A stretch of 64,000 nt of DNA from Chitinophagaceae bacterium (GTDB lineage: Bacteria > Bacteroidota > Bacteroidia > Chitinophagales > UBA10324), in assembly GCA_016704325.1 (NCBI GenBank), contig JADJAG010000005.1:248001-312000 (forward strand). Reading direction: 5' to 3'. This document shows positions 35,433-44,788 of the stretch, piece after piece. Made by a program: the position numbers and the translations under genes. The notes beneath the pieces were generated by a model that worked only from the letters and a program-made list of their open reading frames with translations, had not been told where the DNA came from and searched no databases. Positions within the stretch are counted from its first letter, which is position 1. Every line of letters starts with the position of its first letter.

Positions 35433-36611
35433 ATGGACGAAAAGTTTATTTTTCCGCAGCGCCTGAAGACGATTAGTTTTGCCCTTATGGCCATAGGTCT
35501 GATTGGAACGGCTGCCTCTTTTTTTCTCTACAGCGATGAGGAAGGAGTACAGCGTTGGTGGGCCAATATGCTTTTAAATGCTGTCTTCTTCCATGGAATT
35601 TCAATGGCCGGCGCTTTTTTTCTTGCTGCTACTTACGTTGCGTACAATGGTTCTATCACCGTTTTCAAACGCGTTCCGGAAGCCGTTGCAGGGTTCATGC
35701 CTTATTCCGCATTGCTTTTGCTGCTCGTATTGATTTTCGGGCATTCCAGTTTATATGAATGGACGCATGCTGATGTGGTTGAATCGGATCCTTTGATTCA
35801 TGCGAAAGTCGGATACCTCAATCTTCCGTTTTTCTTTGGCCGCTTTGCATTTTTTGTTGGCATTTTGTTGTTGCTCTCATACCTGATGCGGAAGAATAGC
35901 CTTGCTGAAGATCAGCATGGAGGTATCACTTATTATAAGAAGAATCTTACGGTTGGATCTTTATTCCTGCTATTCTTTGCAATTTATATTTCTGTAACAT
36001 CCTGGGACTGGCTCATGTCGCTTGACCCGCATTGGTACAGTACCATGTTTGGCTGGTATACTTTTGCAAGCTTTTGGGTTACCGGCATTGCAGTGATGAC
36101 ACTTGTTGTGGTATACCTTAAGAAGAGAGGTTATCTTGAAGTGGTTCGTGAAGGTCACCTTCACGACCTTGGAAAACTGATGTTTGCATTCAGTGTTTTC
36201 TGGACCTACCTTGTTTTCTGCCAGTTCATGCTGATCTGGTATGCAAATATTCCTGAAGAAACCGGTTATTTCCGCCAGCGCTACGATCACTACATGTGGC
36301 TCTTCTATACCATCTTCATCATGAATTTTATTGCGCCATTCCTGGTACTGATGAGCAGGGATGCCAAACGGAAAATGCAGATTCTCATCATTGCCGCCTG
36401 TATCATCATTGTCGGCCATTTCATTGATTTTTACCTCATCGTTATGCCGGGAACAGTAGGAAATAAAGGAGGATTTGGATTACCGGAGATTGCACCACCG
36501 CTGTTCTTTGCCGGCTTGCTTATTTTTGTAGTCTTTACCAATTTAACAAAAGCAAACCTTATCCCGAAAAATCACCCATTTCTGGACGAGAGTTTACATC
36601 ATACCACCTGA
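35433..36611 (+). CDS. actF: Alternative complex III subunit ActF
   Basis: A 392-residue polytopic protein, about ten helices, homologous to ActC but shorter. WWANMLLNAVFFHGISMAGAF, WTHADVVESDPLIHAK and SWDWLMSLDPHWYSTMFGWY (quoted in part) are typical ActF blocks. It forms the second half of the membrane core and is thought to offer a proton path. A 128-base gap separates it from actE, with no exact -7 element. Confidence 0.93.
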   Translation: MDEKFIFPQRLKTISFALMAIGLIGTAASFFLYSDEEGVQRWWANMLLNAVFFHGISMAGAFFLAATYVAYNGSITVFKRVPEAVAGFMPYSALLLLLVLIFGHSSLYEWTHADVVESDPLIHAKVGYLNLPFFFGRFAFFVGILLLLSYLMRKNSLAEDQHGGITYYKKNLTVGSLFLLFFAIYISVTSWDWLMSLDPHWYSTMFGWYTFASFWVTGIAVMTLVVVYLKKRGYLEVVREGHLHDLGKLMFAFSVFWTYLVFCQFMLIWYANIPEETGYFRQRYDHYMWLFYTIFIMNFIAPFLVLMSRDAKRKMQILIIAACIIIVGHFIDFYLIVMPGTVGNKGGFGLPEIAPPLFFAGLLIFVVFTNLTKANLIPKNHPFLDESLHHTT

Positions 36612-36636
36612 TTAACAAATTGAAAGAAACTGTTTT

Positions 36637-37692
36637 ATGACCACAACTGTTTTAGTCGTCATTGCCATTGTACTTTTTGCATTAGTCATTTTTCAGCTTG
36701 CAAAAACTACAGAGTTTGTAGCCATACTGCGCGGAGAAGAAAAAACACACCTCGAATCGGATCGTATCAATTCCCGGTTAATGATGGTATTCCTCATCCT
36801 GGGCATGATTGCTTTGTTCTGGTCCCTTGACTATTTCATGGAAGATATGGTGCTGCATGCTGCTTCAGTTCATGGCGAATGGATTGACAGCATGTTCAAT
36901 TGGACGCTTTTTTTTACCGGTATTGCTTTTCTTTTTACACAGATCGGATTGTTCTACTTCGCATGGAAGTATAAACATACCAAGGGCCGTAAAGCATTGT
37001 ATTATCCCGAAAACAATAAACTGGAAATGTGGTGGACCGTGATACCTGCTATTGTGCTTACTGCTTTGGTAGTTATTGGTTTGTATCGCTGGTTTCAGAT
37101 TACCGGACCTGAGCCTAAAGATTCCATGGTAGTGGAGATCACAGGCAAACAATTTAACTGGATGCTTCGCTATGCAGGAAAAGATGGAGTGATCGGGGCC
37201 AATCAGTATGAATACATTACAGAAGGAAATGGTGTTGGTATAGATTTTAACGACCCGGCCAGCAAGGATGATTTTATGCCCACTGAAATGCACCTGGTCG
37301 TGAACAAACCGGTGTTGTTAAAGATTAAAGCACGTGATGTAATTCATGATGTGGGCATTCACTGGTTCAGGGTTAAAATGGATGCTGTGCCTGGTATCAC
37401 CACCCGATTTTGGTTTACCCCAACCGTGACCACAGCAGAGATGCGCAAAAAAACAGGAAACCCTGATTTTGTCTATGAGATTGCCTGCGACCAATTGTGT
37501 GGTACCGGCCATTTCGGAATGAAGGGTACCATTGTAGTAGAAACGCAAGAGGAGTTTGACAAATGGGCAGCCACACAACAGCCATTCTACGATCAAGCCA
37601 TCAAAGGAACAGTAGAGGAGAAAAAGTTCGCTGAGTTAAGCGAAAAACTGAAACAAGCAGAGGAAGCAAAAGCAGCAAGCCAGCACCACTAA
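36637..37692 (+). CDS. coxB: Cytochrome c oxidase subunit II
   Basis: A 351-residue protein with two N-terminal-half membrane helices and a periplasmic cupredoxin domain. The dinuclear CuA ligands are all present in CDQLCGTGHFGM (Cys284, Cys288, His292, Met295) with the earlier His in IHDVGIHWFRVK. No heme-binding CxxCH tail, so it is not the caa3 fusion type; electrons presumably come from ActE or a soluble cytochrome. An additional hydrophobic helix near the start (TTVLVVIAIVLFALVIFQLA) precedes the usual pair. Linked to act genes as in most Bacteroidota. Confidence 0.95.
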   Translation: MTTTVLVVIAIVLFALVIFQLAKTTEFVAILRGEEKTHLESDRINSRLMMVFLILGMIALFWSLDYFMEDMVLHAASVHGEWIDSMFNWTLFFTGIAFLFTQIGLFYFAWKYKHTKGRKALYYPENNKLEMWWTVIPAIVLTALVVIGLYRWFQITGPEPKDSMVVEITGKQFNWMLRYAGKDGVIGANQYEYITEGNGVGIDFNDPASKDDFMPTEMHLVVNKPVLLKIKARDVIHDVGIHWFRVKMDAVPGITTRFWFTPTVTTAEMRKKTGNPDFVYEIACDQLCGTGHFGMKGTIVVETQEEFDKWAATQQPFYDQAIKGTVEEKKFAELSEKLKQAEEAKAASQHH

Positions 37693-37753
37693 TTTCGGTG
37701 TTTGATTTTTTTGCAACAATGATAATGGATAATTTAAAGTAAAATTTTGTGCA

Positions 37754-39604
37754 ATGATCGATCCAGCAATTAGTCCTGCAACACATAAGGTTTTCACAGG
37801 TGATTCCACACATCACCAGGATTCCATGGGCGAAATTCATGAGCCGCATAATGGTCACCATGAACACCACAAAGAAAACTTCATCACCAAGTATGTCTTT
37901 AGCCAGGATCATAAGATGATTGCGAAGCAATTCCTGATCACCGGAATGTTTTGGGCTTTGGTAGGCGGGTTGTTATCTGTGGTTTTCCGGGTACAACTCG
38001 GATTTCCCAACCAGGCTTTTCCCATACTGGAAACAATTTTTGGAAAATGGGCTCCGGGTGGAATCATCAGCCCTGATTTCTACTATATGCTGGTTACCAT
38101 GCATGGAACGCTGTTGGTATTTTTCGTACTTACTGCAGGATTGAGCGGAACCTTTGCCAACCTCTTGCTCCCATTGCAGATTGGTGCGCGTGATATGGCA
38201 TCACCTTTTTTAAACATGCTTTCTTACTGGTTCTTCTTTATGGCCAGCGTAGTGATGATGGCTTCCTTCTTTCTTCCTGATGGTGCATCTGATGTCGGAT
38301 GGACTGCCTATCCGCCGTTAAGTGGTGTTAAAGAATCATCACCCGGTGCAAGTGCAGGTATGGATTACTGGTTAGTGGGTATGGCATTGTTTATTTTCTC
38401 AAGTCTGTTAGGAGGTCTGAATTATATTACCACTGTTTTAAACCTGCGTACCAAAGGCATGTCGATGGCGAAAATGCCACTGACGGTTTGGGCATTGCTG
38501 ATTACGGCTGTATTAGGTCTTTTGTCATTCCCGGTATTATTGGGTGCAGCTATTCTGCTCATCTTCGACCGGAATATCGGAACAAGCTTTTACCTCGATA
38601 ATATTTACATTAATGGTCATGCATTGCCGAATGATGGTGGAAACGCCATCCTCTACCAGCACTTGTTTTGGTTCTTAGGTCACCCGGAAGTGTATATTAT
38701 CATTCTCCCTGCATTCGGACTGGTTTCTGAAGTTTTGGCTACCAATGCACGCAAACCAATTTTTGGATACCGTGCCATGATACTTTCGATGCTGGCAATT
38801 GCCGTACTGGCATTCGTAGTATGGGCACATCACATGTTTGTGACAGGGTTGAATCCGTTTGTTGCTTCTGTTTTTGTGTTTCTTACTTTGCTGGTTGCCG
38901 TGCCTTCCGCTATAAAAGTATTTAACTGGATTGCCACGATTTGGCAGGGAAACATCCGTTTTACACCCGCTATGCTATATGCGATCGGCTTTGTCTCCAT
39001 GTTTATTTCAGGAGGGTTGACCGGTATCTTCCTTGGTAATTCATCCATCGATATCGTCTTGCACGATACCTATTTTGTAATTGCGCACTTCCATATCGTA
39101 ATGGGTGTCTCTGCTTTCTTCGGCATGTTTGCAGGAGTATATCATTGGTTTCCCAAAATGTATGGACGACTTATGAATAACACGTTAGGATATATTCATT
39201 TTTGGATAACCATGGTTGGAGCGTATATGATTTTCTGGCCTATGCACTATATGGGACTGGCCGGTGTTCCAAGAAGGTATTACTCTTTCGATGCGTTTCA
39301 GTCATTCAACATGTTTGGCGGACTGAATCAATTTATCACCCTCGCTGCGATGCTTGTCTTCTTCGCTCAATTGTTATTCCTGGTGAATTTCTTCTTCAGC
39401 ATTTTCTATGGCCGTAAGTTGAAGACTCAGAACCCATGGGAATCAAATACGATTGAATGGACTACACCAATAAATGCAGGGCATGGTAACTGGCCGGGCG
39501 AATTACCTACCGTACATCGCTGGCCTTATGATTACAGTAAGAATGGAGAAGAATACATTCCGCAAACTACGCCTTTACGAGAAGGAGAAACCGGAGGGCA
39601 TTGA
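37754..39604 (+). CDS. coxA: Cytochrome c oxidase subunit I
   Basis: A 616-residue heme-copper oxidase core subunit with twelve or more helices. Key sites: MHGTLLVFFVLTAG (low-spin heme ligand His), FWFLGHPEVYIIILPAFG with the CuB His and cross-linked Tyr (A-type, EV-Y pattern), VWAHHMF (two CuB histidines) and HDTYFVIAHFHIVMG (heme ligands). It reduces O2 to water and pumps protons. The N-terminal ~55 residues are His-rich and hydrophilic. It lies 61 bases after coxB. Confidence 0.97.
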   Translation: MIDPAISPATHKVFTGDSTHHQDSMGEIHEPHNGHHEHHKENFITKYVFSQDHKMIAKQFLITGMFWALVGGLLSVVFRVQLGFPNQAFPILETIFGKWAPGGIISPDFYYMLVTMHGTLLVFFVLTAGLSGTFANLLLPLQIGARDMASPFLNMLSYWFFFMASVVMMASFFLPDGASDVGWTAYPPLSGVKESSPGASAGMDYWLVGMALFIFSSLLGGLNYITTVLNLRTKGMSMAKMPLTVWALLITAVLGLLSFPVLLGAAILLIFDRNIGTSFYLDNIYINGHALPNDGGNAILYQHLFWFLGHPEVYIIILPAFGLVSEVLATNARKPIFGYRAMILSMLAIAVLAFVVWAHHMFVTGLNPFVASVFVFLTLLVAVPSAIKVFNWIATIWQGNIRFTPAMLYAIGFVSMFISGGLTGIFLGNSSIDIVLHDTYFVIAHFHIVMGVSAFFGMFAGVYHWFPKMYGRLMNNTLGYIHFWITMVGAYMIFWPMHYMGLAGVPRRYYSFDAFQSFNMFGGLNQFITLAAMLVFFAQLLFLVNFFFSIFYGRKLKTQNPWESNTIEWTTPINAGHGNWPGELPTVHRWPYDYSKNGEEYIPQTTPLREGETGGH

Positions 39605-39682
39605 GAGAAACAAATTGGCATCGTCAATTTACAGGTTGCCAAAATAAAAATAGCGAACGAATAAAAGATTTCATCTTCAATA

Positions 39683-40582
39683 ATGAGTGAAGTAAAAACA
39701 GCAAGTATCAGCATCCGGATGATGGTATCATCGAAGGTGAGAGACTATGCACAGCTGGTAAAATTCCGGCTTACAACGCTGGTTCTTTTTTCTTCTGTAA
39801 TCGGATTCCTCATGGCCGGCAGTAATTGGGAATGGCCGCAAATGCTCCTGTTGATCCTCGGAGGATTTCTTACCACTGCATCGGCTAATGCGTTAAACCA
39901 GGTGATTGAAAAGGATTTTGATCGCCTGATGAAACGTACTGCGCAAAGGCCATTGCCAACAGAACGTATGTCAATGGCAGAAGCATTGCTTGCAGCCGGA
40001 ATATTTGGCGTGGCAGGCATCACTATTTTCTGGATTTATTTTAATCAACTGGCCGCATTGTTCAGTGCAGTGGCCTTGTTAAGCTATGCTTTCATCTATA
40101 CACCATTAAAAAGATTTTCACCTGTTGCAGTTTTTGTGGGTGCCATACCCGGAGCATTGCCTCCGTTAATCGGATGGGTGAGCGCTACCGGCATGTTGTC
40201 ACCTGTTGCTTTTGCATTATTCAGCATTCAGTTCATGTGGCAGTTTCCGCATTTCTGGGCCATTGCATGGGTTGGTTATGATGATTATATGAGGGCAGGT
40301 TACAAGCTATTGCCTTCAAAAGATGGCAGGAGCAAGTTCAGCGCATTGCAGATCATGTTCTACATTTTAGTTTTAATTCCGGTCAGCCTGGTGCCGGCCT
40401 GGCTGGGAATGAGCGGACTGGTTTCAGCATTAATTGTGTTGATTTGTGGACTCGTCTTTCTTACCCAATCTGTTTTCCTGATAAGACAGGGAAGCATTGA
40501 GGCGGCTAAGAAGTTGATGTTTGGATCTTTTTTTTATTTACCGATAGTTCAGTTGGCTATCTACTTTGACAGAATCTGGTAA
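39683..40582 (+). CDS. ctaB: Protoheme IX farnesyltransferase (heme O synthase)
   Basis: A 299-residue UbiA-family membrane protein. NALNQVIEKDFDRLMKRTAQ carries the Asp-rich prenyl-diphosphate motif NxxxDxxxD with the RTxxRPLP extension, and YDDYMRAGYKLLP is the second acidic motif. It adds a farnesyl group to heme B, giving heme O for the oxidase encoded beside it. Three bases separate it from the next gene. Confidence 0.94.
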   Translation: MSEVKTASISIRMMVSSKVRDYAQLVKFRLTTLVLFSSVIGFLMAGSNWEWPQMLLLILGGFLTTASANALNQVIEKDFDRLMKRTAQRPLPTERMSMAEALLAAGIFGVAGITIFWIYFNQLAALFSAVALLSYAFIYTPLKRFSPVAVFVGAIPGALPPLIGWVSATGMLSPVAFALFSIQFMWQFPHFWAIAWVGYDDYMRAGYKLLPSKDGRSKFSALQIMFYILVLIPVSLVPAWLGMSGLVSALIVLICGLVFLTQSVFLIRQGSIEAAKKLMFGSFFYLPIVQLAIYFDRIW

Positions 40583-40585
40583 CAC

Positions 40586-41152
40586 ATGATGAGCGCTGCA
40601 GCAAATAATAATCGTTTTCACCCACTGAAGTTTGGACTTTGGCTGGGCATAGCCAGTATCATCATGCTCTTTGCTGCTCTCACCAGTGCCTACATCGTTC
40701 GCAAAGCGCAGGGCAACTGGGTGGAGTTCAGAATGCCACCCATCTTTTGGTTGAATACGGTAGTGATACTTGCCAGCAGTTTAACCATGCATTGGGCTGT
40801 TATTTCTTTCAGGAAGATGAAAGAAAATACATTCAGGATTGCATTGTCAGTTACCTTGGTTTTAGGGATCATTTTCATGCTGTGCCAGTATCTTGGCTGG
40901 CTGGATTTGGGTAATCGCGGCATTTATATAGATGGCAATCCTTCGGGCTCTTTTGTCTATGTGATTTCAGGCGTTCATGCAGTGCATATTTTAGGAGGAC
41001 TGATCATTATGGCTGTTATACTGATCAGATCATTTATAAAAGCTTTTAATCCGAATAAAATTACAGGCGTTGAGATGATGGCTACTTATTGGCATTTTGT
41101 TGACGTACTCTGGATTTACCTGTTGATCTTTTTTCAAATCAATCTATCTTAA
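40586..41152 (+). CDS. Cytochrome c oxidase subunit III (first of two)
   Basis: A 188-residue protein with five membrane helices of the CoxC/CyoC family: KFGLWLGIASIIMLFAALTSAYIV, FRMPPIFWLNTVVILASS, GVHAVHILGGLIIM and MATYWHFVDVLWIYLLIFF. Subunit III stabilises the core subunit. Two ATGs start the gene. Nine bases separate it from the second subunit III gene, an arrangement common in Bacteroidota. Confidence 0.9.
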   Translation: MMSAAANNNRFHPLKFGLWLGIASIIMLFAALTSAYIVRKAQGNWVEFRMPPIFWLNTVVILASSLTMHWAVISFRKMKENTFRIALSVTLVLGIIFMLCQYLGWLDLGNRGIYIDGNPSGSFVYVISGVHAVHILGGLIIMAVILIRSFIKAFNPNKITGVEMMATYWHFVDVLWIYLLIFFQINLS

Positions 41153-41161
41153 TTACAACTG

Positions 41162-41833
41162 ATGGCAGAAGCAACTTTGACAACCAACACCATGAAGCCT
41201 TCGATCTGGAACGGCGGGCGTTCACCTTTTAAGGTGAGTTGGGGGAAGCTGATGATGTGGTACTTCCTGGTAGGAGACTCTTTCTCTTTCGCGTCTTTCC
41301 TGATCACCTATGGAGCCTTGCGTTTCAGTTATGAGTCATGGCCGGCGCCAACTAAAGTTTTTGCTTCTATGCCTTTCCTGGAAGGGGTGAAGCTGCCACT
41401 GATGTTTGTGAGTTTCATGACCTTTACACTCATCATGAGTAGCGTGACCATGGTATTGGCCGTGCATTATGGCAACCATGAAATGAACCGGAAGAAAGTG
41501 ACCAAGTGGTTGCTGTTTACCATCCTCGGCGGTATTATTTTCCTTGGTAGCCAGGCATGGGAATGGACGCACCTGATTGTAGATGAACACATGACCCTTG
41601 CTTCCAATCCTTTTGGTGCACCGGCTTTTGGCTGGTTGTTTTTCACCATCACGGGCTTCCACGGTTTTCACGTGTTAACAGGAGTAATCATTAATTGCAT
41701 TGTGTGTGCGAAAGTAGCAAGAGGCGATTACGACAGAAAGGGCAGCTATGAAATGGTGGAAAAGATTGGCCTGTACTGGCACTTTGTAGACCTGGTTTGG
41801 GTATTTGTGTTCATGGCTTTTTATTTACTTTAG
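41162..41833 (+). CDS. Cytochrome c oxidase subunit III (second of two)
   Basis: A 223-residue protein with five or more helices. GDSFSFASFLITYGALRF, LGSQAWEWTHLI, GFHGFHVLTGVIINCIV and KIGLYWHFVDLVWVFVFMAFYLL (quoted in part) match subunit III. It is longer than the first copy and diverged from it, so the two are probably distinct parts of one oxidase, not a recent duplication. Confidence 0.9.
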   Translation: MAEATLTTNTMKPSIWNGGRSPFKVSWGKLMMWYFLVGDSFSFASFLITYGALRFSYESWPAPTKVFASMPFLEGVKLPLMFVSFMTFTLIMSSVTMVLAVHYGNHEMNRKKVTKWLLFTILGGIIFLGSQAWEWTHLIVDEHMTLASNPFGAPAFGWLFFTITGFHGFHVLTGVIINCIVCAKVARGDYDRKGSYEMVEKIGLYWHFVDLVWVFVFMAFYLL

Positions 41834-41885
41834 TTAAGCGTGCATCAGTAGTTGAATAATTTTGAAAAATTCAAATTGAAAAACA

Positions 41886-42215
41886 ATGAGTAACGAACAC
41901 GGAGAAGCACCTGACATGGTTAAACTGATTTGGAAAACCACACTCTGGTTATCCATCATTACAGTAGCGGAAATTGTATTGGCAGTAACCCTGACCGAAT
42001 TTTTTACAGAGAATGGCATGCTGCTCGTGCTAAATGCCTTTTACATCATCATGAGTCTTGCAAAAGCATTTTTTATCGTTTCCGTTTTCATGCACCTGAA
42101 ATTTGAAGTCAAATACCTGGCAATCACTATTCTGATTCCCATGACGTTTTTACTCTTTGCCGTGATTGCATTGCTGGCGGAAGGGGACTCCTGGCTGCAC
42201 ATGCGCACATATTGA
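41886..42215 (+). CDS. Cytochrome c oxidase subunit IV family protein
   Basis: A 109-residue protein with three membrane helices (about 17-38, 46-68, 76-98). IWKTTLWLSIITVAEIVLAV, KAFFIVSVFMHLKFEVKYL and ILIPMTFLLFAVIALLAEG follow the prokaryotic subunit IV pattern. It is the last gene of the main oxidase transcript and is followed by a strong terminator. Confidence 0.88.
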   Translation: MSNEHGEAPDMVKLIWKTTLWLSIITVAEIVLAVTLTEFFTENGMLLVLNAFYIIMSLAKAFFIVSVFMHLKFEVKYLAITILIPMTFLLFAVIALLAEGDSWLHMRTY

Positions 42216-42261
42216 TGGCAAGGTTCAGGTAGCTTCTTTTTTAATGGTTTCAAAAATTGCA

Positions 42262-42290
42262 AAATCTCTTTTCGAAGAGATTTTTTTTTT
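42262..42290 (+). terminator. Rho-independent terminator after the oxidase genes
   Basis: A 9-base-pair perfect stem aaatctctt/aagagattt with a ttcg tetraloop (42271-42274), running into ten T residues. It separates the cox genes from the SCO gene, which has its own promoter. Confidence 0.85.
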
Positions 42291-42333
42291 GCTACTTTTT
42301 AAACTTGAAAATCTAAGTCAACGCACTTCTTGG

Positions 42334-42368
42334 CTCCTGACTCCTGACTCCTGACTCCTGGTTCCTGG
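42334..42368 (-). repeat. Heptamer tandem array (caggagt type on the minus strand)
   Basis: Five units, on the plus strand ctcctga three times, ctcctgg, ttcctgg. On the minus strand the word is caggagt, containing the AGT common to the other heptamer arrays. It lies between the cox terminator and the SCO promoter. Confidence 0.8.
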
Positions 42369-42436
42369 TTCTTGTATCCTTCTTTCCATATCCCAAAGAA
42401 ATAATCTTCTTTTGCCACATTTCACCATCTGTGAAG

Positions 42437-42444
42437 TAGCTTTG
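42437..42444 (+). promoter_or_regulatory. -7 promoter element TAnnTTTG for the SCO gene
   Basis: TAGCTTTG, 17 bases before the ATG at 42462; a TTG at 42412-42414 lies 22 bases upstream as a possible -33 box. Confidence 0.55.
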
Positions 42445-42461
42445 CGCCGTTAATTTCTACC

Positions 42462-43094
42462 ATGAATAAATACCTATCCCGCCTGATGGCACTGGTAATC
42501 CTGATCGGATTTCCGCTTGGCTTTTTCTTCTATTATAAACAAAAGGTTGATGCACTTGGTGAACAGCAGAAGGAAGTACCTGTTTTTTGGGATGCGCCTG
42601 CATTCAGTTTCCAGACGCAAAATGGCGATACGCTTTCCGCCAGCGATCTGAAAGGACATGCTTATGTAGCAGATTTTATTTTTACCAATTGTGAAGGAGT
42701 TTGTCCGAAGCTGTCTCAGACGTTGTCGCTGGTTCAGTTAAATTTCAAGAACGACAAGCGCTTGAAGCTGGTCTCCTTCACGGTAGATCCTGATCGGGAT
42801 TCTATTCCCGTGCTTAAAGAGTATGCGAAGCGATACGATGCCATTGACGGTAAGTGGTATTTTTTGCGTGGTGAAAAGGAAACGGTCTGGAAAATGGCAC
42901 AGGAGGGCTTTAAGGTGCCGGTGGTGTATACGCCGGAAGGAGGAAAGGGTAATGAGTTTACACACACCGAGAGAATAGTGCTGGTGGATCAGGATGGTAA
43001 GATCCGCGGATTTTACAATGGCCTCGATAAACAAATGATGGATACCTTTTATAACAACCTCGCCAGCATCCTGGTGGGCATTCCGCAGCAATGA
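42462..43094 (+). CDS. SCO1/SenC family copper chaperone for cytochrome oxidase
   Basis: A 210-residue protein with an N-terminal membrane anchor (about 8-25) and a thioredoxin-like domain. The copper site is FTNCEGVCPKLS (CxxxC) plus the later His in EFTHTERIVLVDQDG. SCO proteins load copper into the CuA site of subunit II, which fits its place after the oxidase genes. The stop codon overlaps the next start by four bases (ATGA). Confidence 0.93.
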   Translation: MNKYLSRLMALVILIGFPLGFFFYYKQKVDALGEQQKEVPVFWDAPAFSFQTQNGDTLSASDLKGHAYVADFIFTNCEGVCPKLSQTLSLVQLNFKNDKRLKLVSFTVDPDRDSIPVLKEYAKRYDAIDGKWYFLRGEKETVWKMAQEGFKVPVVYTPEGGKGNEFTHTERIVLVDQDGKIRGFYNGLDKQMMDTFYNNLASILVGIPQQ

Positions 43095-43612
43095 AAGAAA
43101 GATCAATCAACTGGGCAATCGGCATTGTCTCCGTTACTGTACCGATGGTAGTGTTATTGTTGTTTTATATAAAGCCACCTGATGTTAAAGTTGGATTCGA
43201 TTTGCGCATCCTGCCTGCTTTGAATGCATCCCTGAATTTCAGCACAGTAGTTTTGTTGCTTACCGGCTTTTACTTCATCAAAAACAAAAAGATCCGTAGC
43301 CATCGTTTGTGCATGATTACCGCTTTTTGTTTTTCTGCCTTGTTCCTGGTGTTTTATGTAATTTATCATGCATTGACAGAACCTACGCTTTACGGCGGAC
43401 AGGGTATGATCAGAAATATTTATTTTTTCATCCTTATCACCCACATTGTATTGGCCGCAGCAATTTTGCCTTTAATCCTGATTACGCTGGTGCGCGGCTT
43501 ACAGTCAAAATATGACCGTCACCGCAAGATTGCAAGATGGACTTTTCCATTGTGGTTGTATGTGGCTGTAACGGGTGTGGTGGTGTATCTGATGTTATCG
43601 CCTTATTATTGA
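43091..43612 (+). CDS. DUF420 family membrane protein
   Basis: A 173-residue protein with five membrane helices. LNASLNFSTVVLLLTGFYFI, HRLCMITAFCFSALFLVFYV and HRKIARWTFPLWLYVAVTGV match DUF420, a family found beside oxidase assembly genes and related to the CtaM/CtaG type helpers. The overlap with the SCO gene implies coupled translation. A role in oxidase assembly is inferred from neighbourhood. Confidence 0.88.
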   Translation: MKERSINWAIGIVSVTVPMVVLLLFYIKPPDVKVGFDLRILPALNASLNFSTVVLLLTGFYFIKNKKIRSHRLCMITAFCFSALFLVFYVIYHALTEPTLYGGQGMIRNIYFFILITHIVLAAAILPLILITLVRGLQSKYDRHRKIARWTFPLWLYVAVTGVVVYLMLSPYY

Positions 43613-43714
43613 GTAAGTAAATTTTTCATGATCTATTATTTTATTTTGATAAGTTTAAATGAAATAAAACTTTTCGTTTCAAGATTTAACATTTGTAAAA
43701 GGCACATCCCTGAA

Positions 43715-43879
43715 TTATAGTGTTGTGTAAGAAGAGAGTTTATTGAAAATGGGGTCAACTTGTGCATACACTAACAATACCCTATTCCCGCCTAGATATC
43801 CATTATTAGAATACATTACTTGACAATAATTGTTCAAGGAGACTAGTAAAGCCACAATTAAGAAAGTAAATATTTTCAT
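43715..43879 (-). CDS. Possible small secreted peptide
   Basis: A 54-residue frame starting with MKIFTFLIVALLVSLNNYCQ, a plausible signal peptide, followed by about 35 residues with no recognised motif. It lies 11 bases after the T9SS-tagged gene on the same strand. An open frame from further upstream overlaps that gene and is not needed. The signal peptide is the only evidence; it may not be a real gene. Confidence 0.35.
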   Translation of the reverse strand: MKIFTFLIVALLVSLNNYCQVMYSNNGYLGGNRVLLVYAQVDPIFNKLSSYTTL

Positions 43880-43889
43880 ACAATAAATT

Positions 43890-44762
43890 TTAGGATTTAA
43901 AGATTTTAGTATTATATATTGGTCTATTGCTTTCAATAACAGTTAAAACATAATATCCGATTGCCAAATTTGAAATATCAATAATTTCGTTGAAGCTGCT
44001 CAGCTTCTTAAATCTAATTACCCTTCCAAAGATGTCCACAATTCTTATTGAAAGGCCCTTACAATTTAAACTTATTAAATGAATTTCATTTTTGTCTCTA
44101 CTAATATCAACAAAACATTGGGTCTCATTTACTGTTAGAGATGATTCACTGTTTGTAATAATACCATCCCAAGTGTGAATAGAAAAGTCCAAATACGAAA
44201 GTGCTGGACCATTAAAAACAATTTTATTACTCTTATAACAATATGCCAATGGATTAATAGAATCAGTCATTAAAATTGGAAAACTGTACGAACAACTATC
44301 AACATGAGTTGGAAGATCAAACCACATATGACCTTCGGCTCTTGGTGCTGGGTCCAGATCTGGAAAAGGAATGGAATCACTGTAAAAAGCGTCTTCATCC
44401 CAAGTCAAAATAATTGGTAAAACAGAATTTTGTGTAAATAAAACAACTCCTTCACTGAGAACATCTTCCGTAAGAATTGATACTTTCAAATGAGTGGAAT
44501 CCGTTTCCAATGGATGACCAAATCTTACATTAAATGCTTGCGGATCAACTTTAAGTAACTTTTCACCAAATAATGTGTCTGTTGCAAACCCTGCGTTGGC
44601 ATCAAACCCAAAATATACTGTATCCATTTGACCATCTCCATTCTGAAACCACAGTGGAAAGACCCAAGTAGGTTGTACTTCAGCCCATGGAATAAGATAG
44701 GCTTGTGAGAATAATGATTTACAAACCAGCGTAAAAGCAAGAAGAGCAAATATCCTTTTCAT
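43890..44762 (-). CDS. Secreted protein with T9SS C-terminal sorting domain
   Basis: A 290-residue protein. Signal peptide about 1-19 (MKRIFALLAFTLVCKSLFS), an unrecognised domain of about 190 residues rich in Trp/Tyr/Asp (WVFPLWFQNGDGQMDTVYFG), then a ~75-residue sorting domain with SIRIVDIFGRVIRFKKLSS, IDISNLAIGYYVLTVIE and the final TKIFKS. It should be exported by the T9SS. Base composition is more AT-rich than its neighbours, which may point to a different history. The function of the main domain is unknown. Confidence 0.75.
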   Translation of the reverse strand: MKRIFALLAFTLVCKSLFSQAYLIPWAEVQPTWVFPLWFQNGDGQMDTVYFGFDANAGFATDTLFGEKLLKVDPQAFNVRFGHPLETDSTHLKVSILTEDVLSEGVVLFTQNSVLPIILTWDEDAFYSDSIPFPDLDPAPRAEGHMWFDLPTHVDSCSYSFPILMTDSINPLAYCYKSNKIVFNGPALSYLDFSIHTWDGIITNSESSLTVNETQCFVDISRDKNEIHLISLNCKGLSIRIVDIFGRVIRFKKLSSFNEIIDISNLAIGYYVLTVIESNRPIYNTKIFKS

Positions 44763-44788
44763 GTTATACGGTTTCCTATAAAGTTAAA
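44763..44788 (-). promoter_or_regulatory. Leader resembling that of the upstream small gene
   Basis: On the minus strand the 12-base word TAACTTTATAGG followed by a TATA-containing stretch ends at the ATG at 44762. The same arrangement precedes the gene at 44988. TAACTTTA differs from the -7 consensus only in its last base. Confidence 0.4.

Noticed and set aside
43639..43669. Possible bidirectional terminator (ttttattt ... aaataaaa) between convergent genes
   Set aside because: The stem is purely A-T with a 15-base loop; too weak to call.
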